From Tritonibacter scottomollicae (GTDB lineage: Bacteria > Pseudomonadota > Alphaproteobacteria > Rhodobacterales > Rhodobacteraceae), in contig NZ_PVUF01000003.1 of assembly GCF_003003215.1 (NCBI RefSeq), positions 346,318-410,317 of the forward strand: 64,000 bases of DNA. The letters run 5' to 3'. Below the pieces are notes generated by a model that saw only the letters and a program-made list of their open reading frames with translations, made no database searches and was not told where the DNA came from. Shown here in pieces: positions 22,633-31,223 of this stretch (the first letter of the stretch is position 1; every line of letters begins with the position of its first letter). The translations under genes and the position numbers were made by a program.

Positions 22633-22657
22633 CCGAAAACCGGTTCCCACTTTTCGG
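22633..22657. repeat. Alphaproteobacterial AACCGGTT-type palindrome in the rpsD leader
   Basis: CCGAAAA-CCGGTTCCCAC-TTTTCGG: 7-base arms around a short loop, matching the widespread alphaproteobacterial palindromic unit of the type CGAAAACCGGTTCCCACTTT. It lies 37-61 bases upstream of the rpsD start and would be transcribed in its leader. Confidence 0.7.
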
Positions 22658-22804
22658 TTGCGGACGCGAGCGACACACAACCGTCAGAACCAGATCAGGC
22701 TCGCCACGGCGATAAAGGGCGTTGTCCTCTTGGGTTTGGATCTTGCGACCCTCTGCCATGACAGGCATTCCCTTGCGGGAGCCACCAACACCAATGAAGC
22801 CGCG

Positions 22805-22832
22805 CTTCTATAGGAACGCGCTGTGGTGTCAA
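22805..22832 (-). promoter_or_regulatory. Probable promoter of rpsD
   Basis: The gap 22597-22989 has no clear gene. Minus strand: TTGACA (22827-22832), then TATAGAAG at about 22805-22812; spacer is 14 bases to TATAGA or 16 to TAGAAG. Consensus -35, loose -10. This gives an rpsD leader of around 200 bases that also contains a 65-codon open frame (from 22756) and the AACCGGTT palindrome. Confidence 0.5.
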
Positions 22833-22989
22833 GGGAGAAGCCGCGGATTATGGCCCCGCTCAATCCAGCGGCCATTGCCGCGCCGGGACCTTCGGTCAGG
22901 TCACAACAGCAGATCTGCTGGGACACTGGGACTGGATGCCCTGCCCGCCCTCACAAATCCCGAACCACAGCGCGATCAACGCGGCGGTG

Positions 22990-24051
22990 CTAGGCTGCGT
23001 CATGCAGCAGAATGGCCGCCTCCGAGGCAGAGAGATTGCGACGGGCGAAACCGCCATAGCTGCTCGGGTCGCCTTCGATATCCGGCAACTGCCGCAGCAG
23101 CCGCTTGCGATCAGAATCATCCAGCGCCGACAGGGCCGCGTGGGCCGGATGAAAGCTCTCTGTCTCCACTCCGTTGGCCCAGAGCACCTGATGATTCTCC
23201 AGCAGAAGATGGACATAGGTCACCTCTGTCACGGCGCGGTCCACCTGGATCGTGCGATCATTCACCAGATCACGCGCGGCCACCAGAACTTCCGGCTCAT
23301 TGAACAGCGCCTGCGCCGCAGGGCCGCGCAACAACATGCGGTGTTCGGGAGAGACCAGCAGCTCCTGTTCGGGGCGGTCAATGCCAAGCGCGCCCGCGCC
23401 GATGCGCACCGGACGCAGCTGCGGCATCACGAAGAGCCGCGCGCCCGTCATACGCCGCGCGCCGATCCAATGTATCATCTGGACACCGTTGTCGCGGGTC
23501 TGCACCCGGTCGCCCTCACGCAGGGTTTCGACGGTTCTGGGCCCATCTGGTGTGGCGATGCGGGTGCCGGGGGTAAAGCAGATCACCCCCGGATCGCGCG
23601 GCGCCTGAGCCACGCCCAAGGACCCAAGCGCATGATGTACGACCCAGAGATCGGTGTGGCGCGGCGGCATGTCATCGACAAACATCAGCAGAGGTGGTCG
23701 CCCCTTGCCGGCATCAATCACGGTCACCGTATAGCTGCGCACCCCATTGGTGACGACAAAGCTGCTGTCCATCACCGGATCCTTGACGTTGATCGCATGA
23801 ATATCAGTGCGATTCTGCACGGCTGCGCCAACAAGACGACGCACCGAATGCGCCGCGCGCCGGCGGAGATCCTTTTCGCCATCTGCCATGTCGAGACGCA
23901 ATAGGTCCGACGGTCCATCCACGCGCAGGGCATCCCCATGCCATGACCACGCGGCACCGACATCGAGCGCAGATATCGGCGCTGCCTCGAGACCGTCGAT
24001 TTCTGTCTGCGTCCAGGAAATGACAAACGTGCCACGAAAGCCCGTCTTCAT
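22990..24051 (-). CDS. Hint-domain protein
   Basis: A 353-residue protein. The second half is a Hint (hedgehog/intein) domain: it opens with CFTPGTRIATPDGPRTVETLREGDRVQTRDNG at about residue 157, where Cys would be the nucleophile, includes SPEHRMLLRG, and closes with LLLENHQVLWANGVETESFHP, the place of the splicing His-Asn pair. The first 150 residues are not recognised. Proteins of this kind are frequent in Rhodobacterales and are thought to be secreted or self-processing, but no extein partner or type I secretion repeat is seen here. A T-rich stretch follows its start side; no operon partner. Confidence 0.85.
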   Translation of the reverse strand: MKTGFRGTFVISWTQTEIDGLEAAPISALDVGAAWSWHGDALRVDGPSDLLRLDMADGEKDLRRRAAHSVRRLVGAAVQNRTDIHAINVKDPVMDSSFVVTNGVRSYTVTVIDAGKGRPPLLMFVDDMPPRHTDLWVVHHALGSLGVAQAPRDPGVICFTPGTRIATPDGPRTVETLREGDRVQTRDNGVQMIHWIGARRMTGARLFVMPQLRPVRIGAGALGIDRPEQELLVSPEHRMLLRGPAAQALFNEPEVLVAARDLVNDRTIQVDRAVTEVTYVHLLLENHQVLWANGVETESFHPAHAALSALDDSDRKRLLRQLPDIEGDPSSYGGFARRNLSASEAAILLHDAA

Positions 24052-24294
24052 GCTCTAGCCTGCCTCAGTCACTGCTTCTTATTTTAACGAAGCGTTAACA
24101 AATTGAGGCGCGGCGGGAAAGTCCTCACACAGGGGCCAGGGGCACTATTCCCAAATGAACCGTGATGAAATGGCCACGTCACCCTCTCCTGCGGGGCGCA
24201 GGACAGCGGTGATCTGCGCCACGACAAGGCGAAACAAAAAGGGCGCGCCGCAGCACGGCGGGGAAAGTTCCTGAGCTTACTGAGGGATTCGGGT

Positions 24295-24702
24295 TCAGTC
24301 GGCGCTATCTACCGCTGGCACCACCGGCCCCTCTGCCTTCACCCAGCCGGAGAAGCCGTCGCTGATATGCGCGGCCTCAAATCCCATGTCCTGCAACATC
24401 GCCACCGAAAGCGCCGAGCGCCAGCCAGACGCGCAGTGAAAGACGAACCGCTTGTCCTCCTCGGCGAAGATCTCCTTGAAATAGGGGCTGTCGGGATCCA
24501 CCCAGAACTCCAGCATGCCACGGGGGCAGTGAAAGCTGCCGGGAATAAAGCCCGTGCGCTGACGCTCGCGCACGTCGCGGAGATCGACAAAGATCACGTC
24601 GTCGCGCCCATGCAGCGCAATCGCATCCGCGCTGTCGATCTCCGCGATGCGGGCGCGGGCTGATGCCACCATGTCCGCCGATGAGGTCTTGAGCTTGGCC
24701 AT
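24295..24702 (-). CDS. Rhodanese-like domain protein
   Basis: A 135-residue single-domain sulfurtransferase-type protein. Start chosen at the second of two adjacent ATGs (24702), 7 bases from AGGAGG. DDVIFVDLRDVRERQRTGFIPGSFHCPRGMLEFWVDP is the N-terminal rhodanese pattern; the active-site loop is VFHCASGWRSALSV (Cys in C-A-S-G-W-R), followed by MGFEAAHISDGFSGWVKAEGPV. The C-x-x-G-x-R loop is the size expected for sulfur transfer. Divergent from the FAD oxidoreductase gene. The gap on its 3' side (24052-24294) shows nothing I can identify. Confidence 0.9.
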   Translation of the reverse strand: MAKLKTSSADMVASARARIAEIDSADAIALHGRDDVIFVDLRDVRERQRTGFIPGSFHCPRGMLEFWVDPDSPYFKEIFAEEDKRFVFHCASGWRSALSVAMLQDMGFEAAHISDGFSGWVKAEGPVVPAVDSAD

Positions 24703-24885
24703 CATGTCGCCTCCTGCTGTGGGTCGAGCCCTGCTGCGTTTCCAGTACTCTAGGCCCAGTCGGGGCGCTGCGCCAGCCCGTGTCACGCAGCCGATTGACA
24801 GGCGTTCTGCGCTGCCCCAGTGTTCCCTGCAGGCCCGGCGGGCATCCCCGCTCCGGGCGCACCCCTAGCATGTGAGGCGTCCAAC

Positions 24886-26160
24886 GTGAGCGCAGACACG
24901 TCCATTTCCCTGTGGGACCGCTCGTCCGCAGAACCCACCCATTCCGAGCCGCTGCAACAGGATGCGCGAGTCGACGTGGCCATCGTCGGTGGCGGCTACA
25001 CCGGCCTTTCGACCGCGCTGCACGGGGCGCTCAAGGGGCTGTCGTGCCATGTGCTGGAGGCCGAGGAGATCGGCCATGGCGGTTCCGGGCGCAATGTCGG
25101 GCTGGTGAACGCCGGGCTGTGGCTGCCGCCGCAGGAGGTGGAGCATCTGCTGGGCCAGCGCCATGGCGCCGCATTGGTGCGGGAGTTGGGGGATATGCCC
25201 GACTACGTGTTCTCGCTGATCGAGCAATATCAGATCCGCTGCGAGGCGACCCGCGCGGGCACCATCCACGCCGCCCATGCGCCCTCGGGCCTGCGCGACC
25301 TGGAGGCCCGCGCCGCCGCCTGGCAGGCACGCGGTGCGCCGGTGCGCCTGCTGAGCGCTGCAGAGACGGCGGAAAAGACCGGCACAGGCAAATTCCACGG
25401 TGGCCTGCTGGATGCCCGCGCCGGCACCATCAACCCGATGGGATACGCACGCGGATTGGCCCGCGCCGCGCGGGCGGCAGGGGCGGAGATCTCCACCGGC
25501 ACCAAGGTGCTGTCGCTAAAGAAGGACGGCGACAGCTGGAAGGTCGAGACGAAGCGCGGCGTCATTACCGCAGGCCAGGTGGTGCTGGCCACCAATGCCT
25601 ATAGCACCGGACTGTGGCCGGGACTGGAACAGAGCTTCACCCCGATCCAGTTCTTCCAGCTGGCCACCGCTCCTCTTGGCGAGGAGGCGCAGGCGATCCT
25701 GCCCGAGGGGCAAGGCCTGTGGGACACCGGCAAGATCATGTTCTCGCTGCGCCGCGATCAGGCCGGGCGGTTGATCATCGGCTCCATGGGGTCAGTGGTG
25801 GGCGGCACCACGGGTCTGTCGCGCCGCTGGGCGGAGCGCAAGCTGCGCCGTCTGTACCCGGCCCTCGGGCCGCTGAGTTTCGAGGACGCCTGGCACGGGC
25901 AGATCGCCTTTACCCCCGACCATCTGTTCCGCATTCACCGGCTGGATGACGGGCTTTACACTCCGGTGGGCTACAATGGCCGCGGCATCACCACTGGCAC
26001 GCTGTTTGGCCGGGCGCTGGCGGAGCTGTTCTCCGGCGCACCGGAAGAGAGCCTGCCACTGCCGATCACCGATCTGGTGCCGGACCGGGGCCGCGCGCTG
26101 AAGGCACCGCTCTATCGCACGGCCTTCCTTGCCAAACAGACCGCCGAAAGCCTGCTCTGA
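24886..26160 (+). CDS. FAD-dependent amino-acid oxidoreductase (DAO family)
   Basis: A 424-residue flavoprotein; start set at the GTG at 24886 (MSADTSISLWDRSSAEP) with GAGG upstream. The FAD-binding motif VDVAIVGGGYTGLSTALHGA is at about residues 28-47, followed by SGRNVGLVNAGLW. The C-terminus has GYNGRGITTGTLFGRALAEL, the second FAD-contact region of the glycine/D-amino-acid and gamma-glutamylputrescine oxidase group. The likely reaction is oxidation of an amine or imino acid to an imine; the substrate is unknown. Divergent from the rhodanese and convergent with an IclR regulator, so it may belong to a small catabolic island with the sulfatase. Confidence 0.85.
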   Translation: MSADTSISLWDRSSAEPTHSEPLQQDARVDVAIVGGGYTGLSTALHGALKGLSCHVLEAEEIGHGGSGRNVGLVNAGLWLPPQEVEHLLGQRHGAALVRELGDMPDYVFSLIEQYQIRCEATRAGTIHAAHAPSGLRDLEARAAAWQARGAPVRLLSAAETAEKTGTGKFHGGLLDARAGTINPMGYARGLARAARAAGAEISTGTKVLSLKKDGDSWKVETKRGVITAGQVVLATNAYSTGLWPGLEQSFTPIQFFQLATAPLGEEAQAILPEGQGLWDTGKIMFSLRRDQAGRLIIGSMGSVVGGTTGLSRRWAERKLRRLYPALGPLSFEDAWHGQIAFTPDHLFRIHRLDDGLYTPVGYNGRGITTGTLFGRALAELFSGAPEESLPLPITDLVPDRGRALKAPLYRTAFLAKQTAESLL

Positions 26161-26194
26161 TCCGGCGGCCCTGGATCAGCCCGGGTCAGCTCGA

Positions 26195-27001
26195 TCAGCC
26201 GGTGGTGTCGTCCCAGACCAGATCCAGGGCCGCGTTGATGTCGCGGGCGGCCTGCTGCAGCGCCTCCAGATGCAGCGCCGCAAAACCCTGCACCGGCTTG
26301 TAGGTCCTGAGCCACAGCACCGAGATCCCGCCAAGTACCTGCCCGCGCGCCTTGATCGGCACCGCGATGGCGCGCAGGTCAGTGTCCCATTCCCGGTCGC
26401 TCAGATGCGCCGGCAGCCGCTCGGCATAGCCCTGGGCGCGAATTTGCGCGATCCGCTGCATCAGCGTGGCAAGGTCCAGGCCAAAGCGCACCGGCCCCCA
26501 GTGCCGGTCGGTTTTCAGCGCCTCATAGATGGCAGCGATCTCGCCGTCGCCCATTGCCGCCAGACAGGCCAGCCCTGTGGCTGAGCCGAAGTGGCTGACC
26601 TGCCGGTTGATCTGACCCTGTTCGACGTGGAAATTGCTGGCCTGCCGGGTGCTGTCGATGATGCGCATGCTGCGCGCCTCGCGGATATGGATGTCCGACG
26701 GCCAGCCGATCTGCTGCGTCAGCGCCAGCGCCCGCGGGATCGCCGCATCGGCCATCTGCAACATCCCCTTCGGCATCACCTCGCCGGATATATCGGGAAA
26801 CACCAGCAGCGTGCGATAGAGCTGATCCGCCAGCGAGCGGCGCACGATCTTGCGCTGTATCAGCGTCTGCAGCAACCGCCGGATGGTGCTCTTGGGCAAT
26901 CCGGTGGCGCGATGCAGATCCGCCAGCGACATGGCGCCCTCGCGCGCGAGCGTTTCCAGGATCTCGATCCCGCGATCAAGTGAGCGGTTTTCCTTCAGCA
27001 T
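26195..27001 (-). CDS. IclR family transcriptional regulator
   Basis: A 268-residue regulator: winged helix-turn-helix (RSLDRGIEILETLAREGAMSLADLHRATGLPKSTIRRLLQTLIQRKIVRRS, residues about 5-57) and a GAF-like IclR ligand domain with SATGLACLAAM and the closing GGISVLWLRTYKPVQGFAALHLEALQQAARDI. Divergent from the sulfatase-family gene (100 bases between starts), which it probably controls. IclR proteins typically respond to small organic acids or aromatic metabolites; the effector here is unknown. Confidence 0.92.
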   Translation of the reverse strand: MLKENRSLDRGIEILETLAREGAMSLADLHRATGLPKSTIRRLLQTLIQRKIVRRSLADQLYRTLLVFPDISGEVMPKGMLQMADAAIPRALALTQQIGWPSDIHIREARSMRIIDSTRQASNFHVEQGQINRQVSHFGSATGLACLAAMGDGEIAAIYEALKTDRHWGPVRFGLDLATLMQRIAQIRAQGYAERLPAHLSDREWDTDLRAIAVPIKARGQVLGGISVLWLRTYKPVQGFAALHLEALQQAARDINAALDLVWDDTTG

Positions 27002-27100
27002 GGCCCCTCATGCCACCCTGCGGCACGATTTGACAAAGGTTTTCTGCGCCCTCTGCCCTCTTCTAGGCTTGGTGCCGACACCACGGGAGCAGCGCGCGCC

Positions 27101-28729
27101 ATGAATATCCTCTTCATCATGTTCGACCAGCTGCGGTTCGACTATCTGAGCTGCGCCGGCCATCCGCATCTGGAGACGCCGCATATCGACCGGCTGGCAC
27201 AGCGCGGCGTGCGGTTTACCAACGCCTATGTGCAGTCGCCCATCTGCGGCGCGGCCCGGATGAGCTGCTACACCGGGCGCTATGTGTCCAGCCACGGGGC
27301 GCAGTGGAACAACTCGCCGCTGCGGGTGGGCGAATGGACCATGGGGGATCACCTGCGCAAGGCGGGCATGGGCTGCTGGCTCATTGGCAAAACCCATATG
27401 AACGCCGACAGCGAGGGCATGGCCCGCCTCGGCCTCAGCCCCGACAGTGTGATTGGCGCACGCCAGGCGGAATGTGGCTTTGACGTCTGGATTCGCGACG
27501 ATGGTCTCTGGGCCGAAGGGCCGGACGGGTTCTATGACCAAAAGCGCAGCCCCTATAATGAGTACCTGAAATCAAAGGGCTACGCGGGCCACAACCCCTG
27601 GCACGACTTCGCCAATGCGGGGCTTGAGGGCGAAGAGATGGCGTCTGGCTGGTTCATGGCCAATGCGCAGAAGGCTGCGAATATTGCCGAGGAAGACAGC
27701 GAGACCCCGTGGCTCACCACCAAGACTATTGAGTTCATTGAACAGGCCCAAGGGCCATGGTGCGCGCATGTGAGCTACATCAAGCCGCATTGGCCCTATA
27801 TCGTGCCCGCGCCCTATCACGACATGTACGGGCCGGACCATGTGCTGCCCGCCGTCAAAGACCCCGCTGAGCGCGACGATCCGCACCCGGTCTACGGCGC
27901 CTTCATGGGCAATGCCATCGGTCAGGCCTTCTCGCGCGAGGAAGTCCGACAGGCGGCGATCCCGGCCTATATGGGCCTCATCAAGCAATGCGACGACCAG
28001 ATGGGGCGACTGTTTCAATACCTTGAGGACACCGGCCGGATGCAGGACACGATGATCGTGATCACGTCTGACCACGGAGACTATCTGGGCGATCACTGGC
28101 TGGGTGAGAAGGATCTCTTTCACGAACCCTCCGTGAAAGTGCCGATGATCGTCTATGACCCCCGGCGCGCGGCCGATGCCACCCGTGGCACCACCTGCGC
28201 CGCGCTGGTGGAAAACATCGACCTGCTGCCCACCTTCGTGGAGGCCGCAGGCGGCGAGGTGGCCGATCACATCCTCGAAGGCCGGGCGCTGACGCCCTGG
28301 CTGCATGGCCGATCACCCGAAGAATGGCGGGAGTATGCGGTCAGCGAATACGATTATTCCGGCACGCCGATGAGCGTGAAGCTGGGGATTGCCCCCCGCG
28401 ATGCGCGGCTGTTTATGGTGACGGACACGCGCTGGAAATTCATGCACGCCGAAGGTGGCCTGCCGCCAATGCTGTTCGATCTGAAAAACGACCCGCAAGA
28501 GCTTCACGACCTTGGCCGCAGCGCCGATCATGGCGCGGTGATCGATCTGATGTATGCGCGTCTGGGCCAATGGGGACGACGCATGTCGCAGCGCCTCACC
28601 CGTTCCGACGCGCAGATCATCTCCGGGCGTGGGGCCTCGCGCGGCAAGGGCATCCTGTTGGGAGTCTATGAGGCGGATGACGTGCCAGCTGACTTAACCC
28701 AGAAGTATCGCGGCAAACCTCCCAGCTGA
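27101..28729 (+). CDS. Sulfatase / phosphonate monoester hydrolase family enzyme
   Basis: An alkaline-phosphatase-superfamily hydrolase of 542 residues. N-terminal metal site NILFIMFDQLRFDYL; formylglycine segment SPICGAARMSCYTGR with Cys at residue 49; later metal residues in VITSDHGDYLGDHWLGEKDLFHE. The modification core reads C-G-A-A-R, i.e. C-x-A-x-R in place of the usual C-x-P-x-R. No signal peptide, so cytoplasmic: a choline-sulfatase-like or phosphonate/phosphodiester role is more likely than extracellular polysaccharide desulfation. Controlled probably by the divergent IclR gene. No maturase gene is nearby. Confidence 0.85.
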   Translation: MNILFIMFDQLRFDYLSCAGHPHLETPHIDRLAQRGVRFTNAYVQSPICGAARMSCYTGRYVSSHGAQWNNSPLRVGEWTMGDHLRKAGMGCWLIGKTHMNADSEGMARLGLSPDSVIGARQAECGFDVWIRDDGLWAEGPDGFYDQKRSPYNEYLKSKGYAGHNPWHDFANAGLEGEEMASGWFMANAQKAANIAEEDSETPWLTTKTIEFIEQAQGPWCAHVSYIKPHWPYIVPAPYHDMYGPDHVLPAVKDPAERDDPHPVYGAFMGNAIGQAFSREEVRQAAIPAYMGLIKQCDDQMGRLFQYLEDTGRMQDTMIVITSDHGDYLGDHWLGEKDLFHEPSVKVPMIVYDPRRAADATRGTTCAALVENIDLLPTFVEAAGGEVADHILEGRALTPWLHGRSPEEWREYAVSEYDYSGTPMSVKLGIAPRDARLFMVTDTRWKFMHAEGGLPPMLFDLKNDPQELHDLGRSADHGAVIDLMYARLGQWGRRMSQRLTRSDAQIISGRGASRGKGILLGVYEADDVPADLTQKYRGKPPS

Positions 28730-28764
28730 CCAAACGCAGGGCACAATTCGCCGGTCCTAACCGC

Positions 28765-29015
28765 CACGCCGGGGGCACTCCCGCCCGTCCAGCAGGGATC
28801 ACAGATCCCCTTGCCCGGTTGGGCCCGGCGCCGCGCTGACGCGCGGCGTGCGCTTACCCTGCCTTTCATCTTTTTCCAAATATCTCGGGGGTGAGGGCCG
28901 CAAGGCCCGAGGGGGCAGCGCCCCCTTGCGCCCGGACCCTGTCCGGGCGCTGGGCCCAAGGTCGCCAACGGGTCCTGCCGCGGGCCAGGCACCTGCGGGC
29001 GCGGAAGCTCTCCCC
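28765..29015. repeat. GC-rich palindromic intergenic repeat, copy C
   Basis: The gap 28730-29032 between convergent genes is non-coding. It carries ACTCCCGCCCGTC and GGTTGGGCCCGGCGCC at its left end, then consecutive hairpins GGGCC-GCAA-GGCCC, GGGGGC-AGC-GCCCCC and GCGCCCGGAC-CCT-GTCCGGGCGC (28895-28950), and ends GGCACCTGCGGGCGCGGAAGC, like copy A. A short AT island (TTTCATCTTTTTCCAAATATC, split at 28864-28885) interrupts it. Confidence 0.65.
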
Positions 29016-29032
29016 GGTCGGCACACGATAGC

Positions 29033-29971
29033 TCAGCTCACATCATAGCCCAGCGCGCCGATCGCCTCCTGCAGCGCCTTCACGAACAGCCGCTCCAGCG
29101 GTGTCGGCTCCGCCTCCTGTCGCTGCATCAGCCCAACCGGCCCCTTGGTGAGCGAGGTGTCAAACGGCAGCCGGATCAGCCGCCCGTCCGCCAGCTCGTT
29201 GCGGACCACCCCATGCGAGATCATCCAGATCGCATCCGTGTCACGCGCATGCACCCGGGCAAAAGCGCCGGAAACCGTCTCGATCCGCTGCGGCGGTTCG
29301 GACAACCCGTGACTGATCAGCCAGCGTTCCACCTGCGGGCGGATGGCGGCGGTGGTGGGCGGAAAGATCACCGGCCAGCGGCCCAGGTCGCTCAGGTCGG
29401 GCGCCGCTAGACAGGGATGACCCGGGCGCACCACGCAGACCACCTCCTCCGTATAGAGCTGGGTGAAGGACACCCCCTGCATCGACGCTGGATCGCCAAG
29501 CCGCCCGATCACCATGCTGACCGCGCCGCTGCGCAACAGGTCCACCAACATGCCATGCGGCCCGTCCGAGAGCCGCAGCACCGCTTCCGGTGCCAGCCGC
29601 CGGAACCCCTCGGCAACCTTCGGCAGCAGCCCCGCCGCCACGCTCGGCAAGGCCCCCACTGTCACCTCCTGCCGCAGCACGCCGCCACGGGTGCGGTCGA
29701 CACTTTCCAGCCCGTGATCCAGCGCCGCCAGGCTCATCGCCGCAAAATGCGCAAAGACCTCGCCCGCCTCGGTCAGCTCCACCCCGGCGCGACTGCGCAG
29801 CAACAGCGTGGTGCCGAGGATCTCCTCCAGCTCCTTCAGGGTGCGCGACATCGCTGGCTGGGTCAGGCCCAGATGCTCCGCCGCGCCCTTGAGACTGCCA
29901 CGCGCCACCACCTCCGACAGGCATTGCATATGCCGGACCTTCACCTGCCGAGAACGCTTATAGTTTACCAT
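29033..29971 (-). CDS. pcaQ: LysR-type regulator PcaQ
   Basis: A 312-residue LysR activator. N-terminal HTH (VRHMQCLSEVVARGSLKGAAEHLGLTQPAMSRTLKELEEILGTTLLLRSRAGVELTEAGE, residues about 12-70) and periplasmic-binding-fold effector domain (VTVGALPSVAAGLLP onward). The opening MVNYKRSRQVKVRHMQCL and its position, divergent from the protocatechuate operon, identify it as PcaQ, which in rhizobia activates pca genes with beta-carboxy-cis,cis-muconate. Here the first gene it faces is pobA, so it may control p-hydroxybenzoate entry as well. Confidence 0.9.
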   Translation of the reverse strand: MVNYKRSRQVKVRHMQCLSEVVARGSLKGAAEHLGLTQPAMSRTLKELEEILGTTLLLRSRAGVELTEAGEVFAHFAAMSLAALDHGLESVDRTRGGVLRQEVTVGALPSVAAGLLPKVAEGFRRLAPEAVLRLSDGPHGMLVDLLRSGAVSMVIGRLGDPASMQGVSFTQLYTEEVVCVVRPGHPCLAAPDLSDLGRWPVIFPPTTAAIRPQVERWLISHGLSEPPQRIETVSGAFARVHARDTDAIWMISHGVVRNELADGRLIRLPFDTSLTKGPVGLMQRQEAEPTPLERLFVKALQEAIGALGYDVS

Positions 29972-29980
29972 ATCGATATG
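29969..29980. promoter_or_regulatory. Dyad at the pcaQ start, candidate PcaQ site
   Basis: Perfect palindrome CATATCGATATG overlapping the pcaQ start codon and 73 bases upstream of pobA. LysR sites are AT-rich dyads of this size; the rhizobial PcaQ consensus itself is not present in the gap, so assignment is inference. Confidence 0.3.
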
Positions 29981-30053
29981 TATATTCGCGGATAACTCAT
30001 TTTTGAATACCGAAACGGCATGATACGCTCATCTGGAAACGGGGAGGACATCA

Positions 30054-31223
30054 ATGCGGACTCAGGTGGTGATCGTCGGCGGCGGACCGTCGGGCATGTT
30101 GCTGGGACAGCTACTGCATCTTGCGGGTATTGACACCGTGGTGCTGGAACGGCGCAGTAAGACGCATGTCCTCAGCCGCATCCGCGCGGGGATCCTGGAA
30201 CAGGGGCTGGTGGAGCTGATGCACAAGGCCGGTGTCGGTGCGCGGCTGGAGCGGGAGAGCTTTCGCCATGAGGGCACGCTGATTTCGCACAACCAAGACC
30301 TGTTCGGGATCAATTTTCAGGCGCTGATCGGCAAATCGGTGGTGCTCTATGGTCAGACCGAAGTCACCCGCGATCTCTATGAGGCACGCGAAAAGGTTGG
30401 CGCGCAGACGATTTTTGACGTGTCGGATGCAGCCATTCACGACGCGGACACCGATGCGCCCTACGTGACCTTCCACAAAGACGGGCGGGAACAGCGCATT
30501 GATTGCGATTTCATCGCCGGTTGTGACGGGTTCCATGGCGTCAGCCGCCGCACCATTCCGACCTCCGTGCGTACCGAATATGAAAAGGTCTACCCCTTCG
30601 GCTGGCTCGGCATCCTGTCGGAAACCCCGCCGGTCAACGACGAGCTGATCTACGCCAATTCCGAGGACGGGTTTGCGCTGTGTTCGATGCGCAATGCCAG
30701 CCTCAGCCGCTATTACGTGCAGTGTTCGCTGGGCGATGACGTGGGCGATTGGACTGACACGCGGTTCTGGGACACCCTTCGCCGCCGCCTGCCTGCCGAG
30801 GTGGGCGAGGCGCTGGTGACCGGCCCGTCGATCGAGAAATCCATCGCGCCGCTGCGCTCCTTCGTCAGCGAGCCGATGCGCTGGGGGCGGCTGTTCCTCT
30901 GTGGCGATGCCGCCCATATCGTGCCCCCCACCGGGGCGAAGGGGCTGAACACCGCCGCCTCGGACGTGCATTATCTCTATACCGGCCTGCTGCAATTCTA
31001 CCACGACAAGGACAGCGAAGGCCTTGATCGTTATTCAGAAAAAGCCCTCGCTCGGGTCTGGAAGGCGGAGCGGTTCAGCTGGTGGATGACCTCACTCTTG
31101 CATCGGTTCCCGGACCAGAGCCCGTTTGATGTGAAGATGCAGGCGGCGGAACTGGCCTTCCTGCGTGACAATGAGGATGCCCAGCGGGTGCTGGCCACCA
31201 ATTACGTCGGGCTGCCCTACTGA
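30054..31223 (+). CDS. pobA: 4-hydroxybenzoate 3-monooxygenase
   Basis: FAD monooxygenase that hydroxylates 4-hydroxybenzoate to protocatechuate with NADPH. 389 residues, full length. FAD motif VVIVGGGPSGMLLGQLL at residues 5-21, the RIRAGILEQGLVELM stretch, the DG motif FIAGCDGFHGVSR, and the GDAAHIVPPTGAKGLN second FAD motif. Ribosome site GGGGAGGA precedes the ATG. First gene of the plus-strand operon; its stop overlaps the pcaD start, so the upper step is wired directly to ring cleavage. No pobR regulator is seen, which is why PcaQ control is inferred. Confidence 0.97.
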   Translation: MRTQVVIVGGGPSGMLLGQLLHLAGIDTVVLERRSKTHVLSRIRAGILEQGLVELMHKAGVGARLERESFRHEGTLISHNQDLFGINFQALIGKSVVLYGQTEVTRDLYEAREKVGAQTIFDVSDAAIHDADTDAPYVTFHKDGREQRIDCDFIAGCDGFHGVSRRTIPTSVRTEYEKVYPFGWLGILSETPPVNDELIYANSEDGFALCSMRNASLSRYYVQCSLGDDVGDWTDTRFWDTLRRRLPAEVGEALVTGPSIEKSIAPLRSFVSEPMRWGRLFLCGDAAHIVPPTGAKGLNTAASDVHYLYTGLLQFYHDKDSEGLDRYSEKALARVWKAERFSWWMTSLLHRFPDQSPFDVKMQAAELAFLRDNEDAQRVLATNYVGLPY

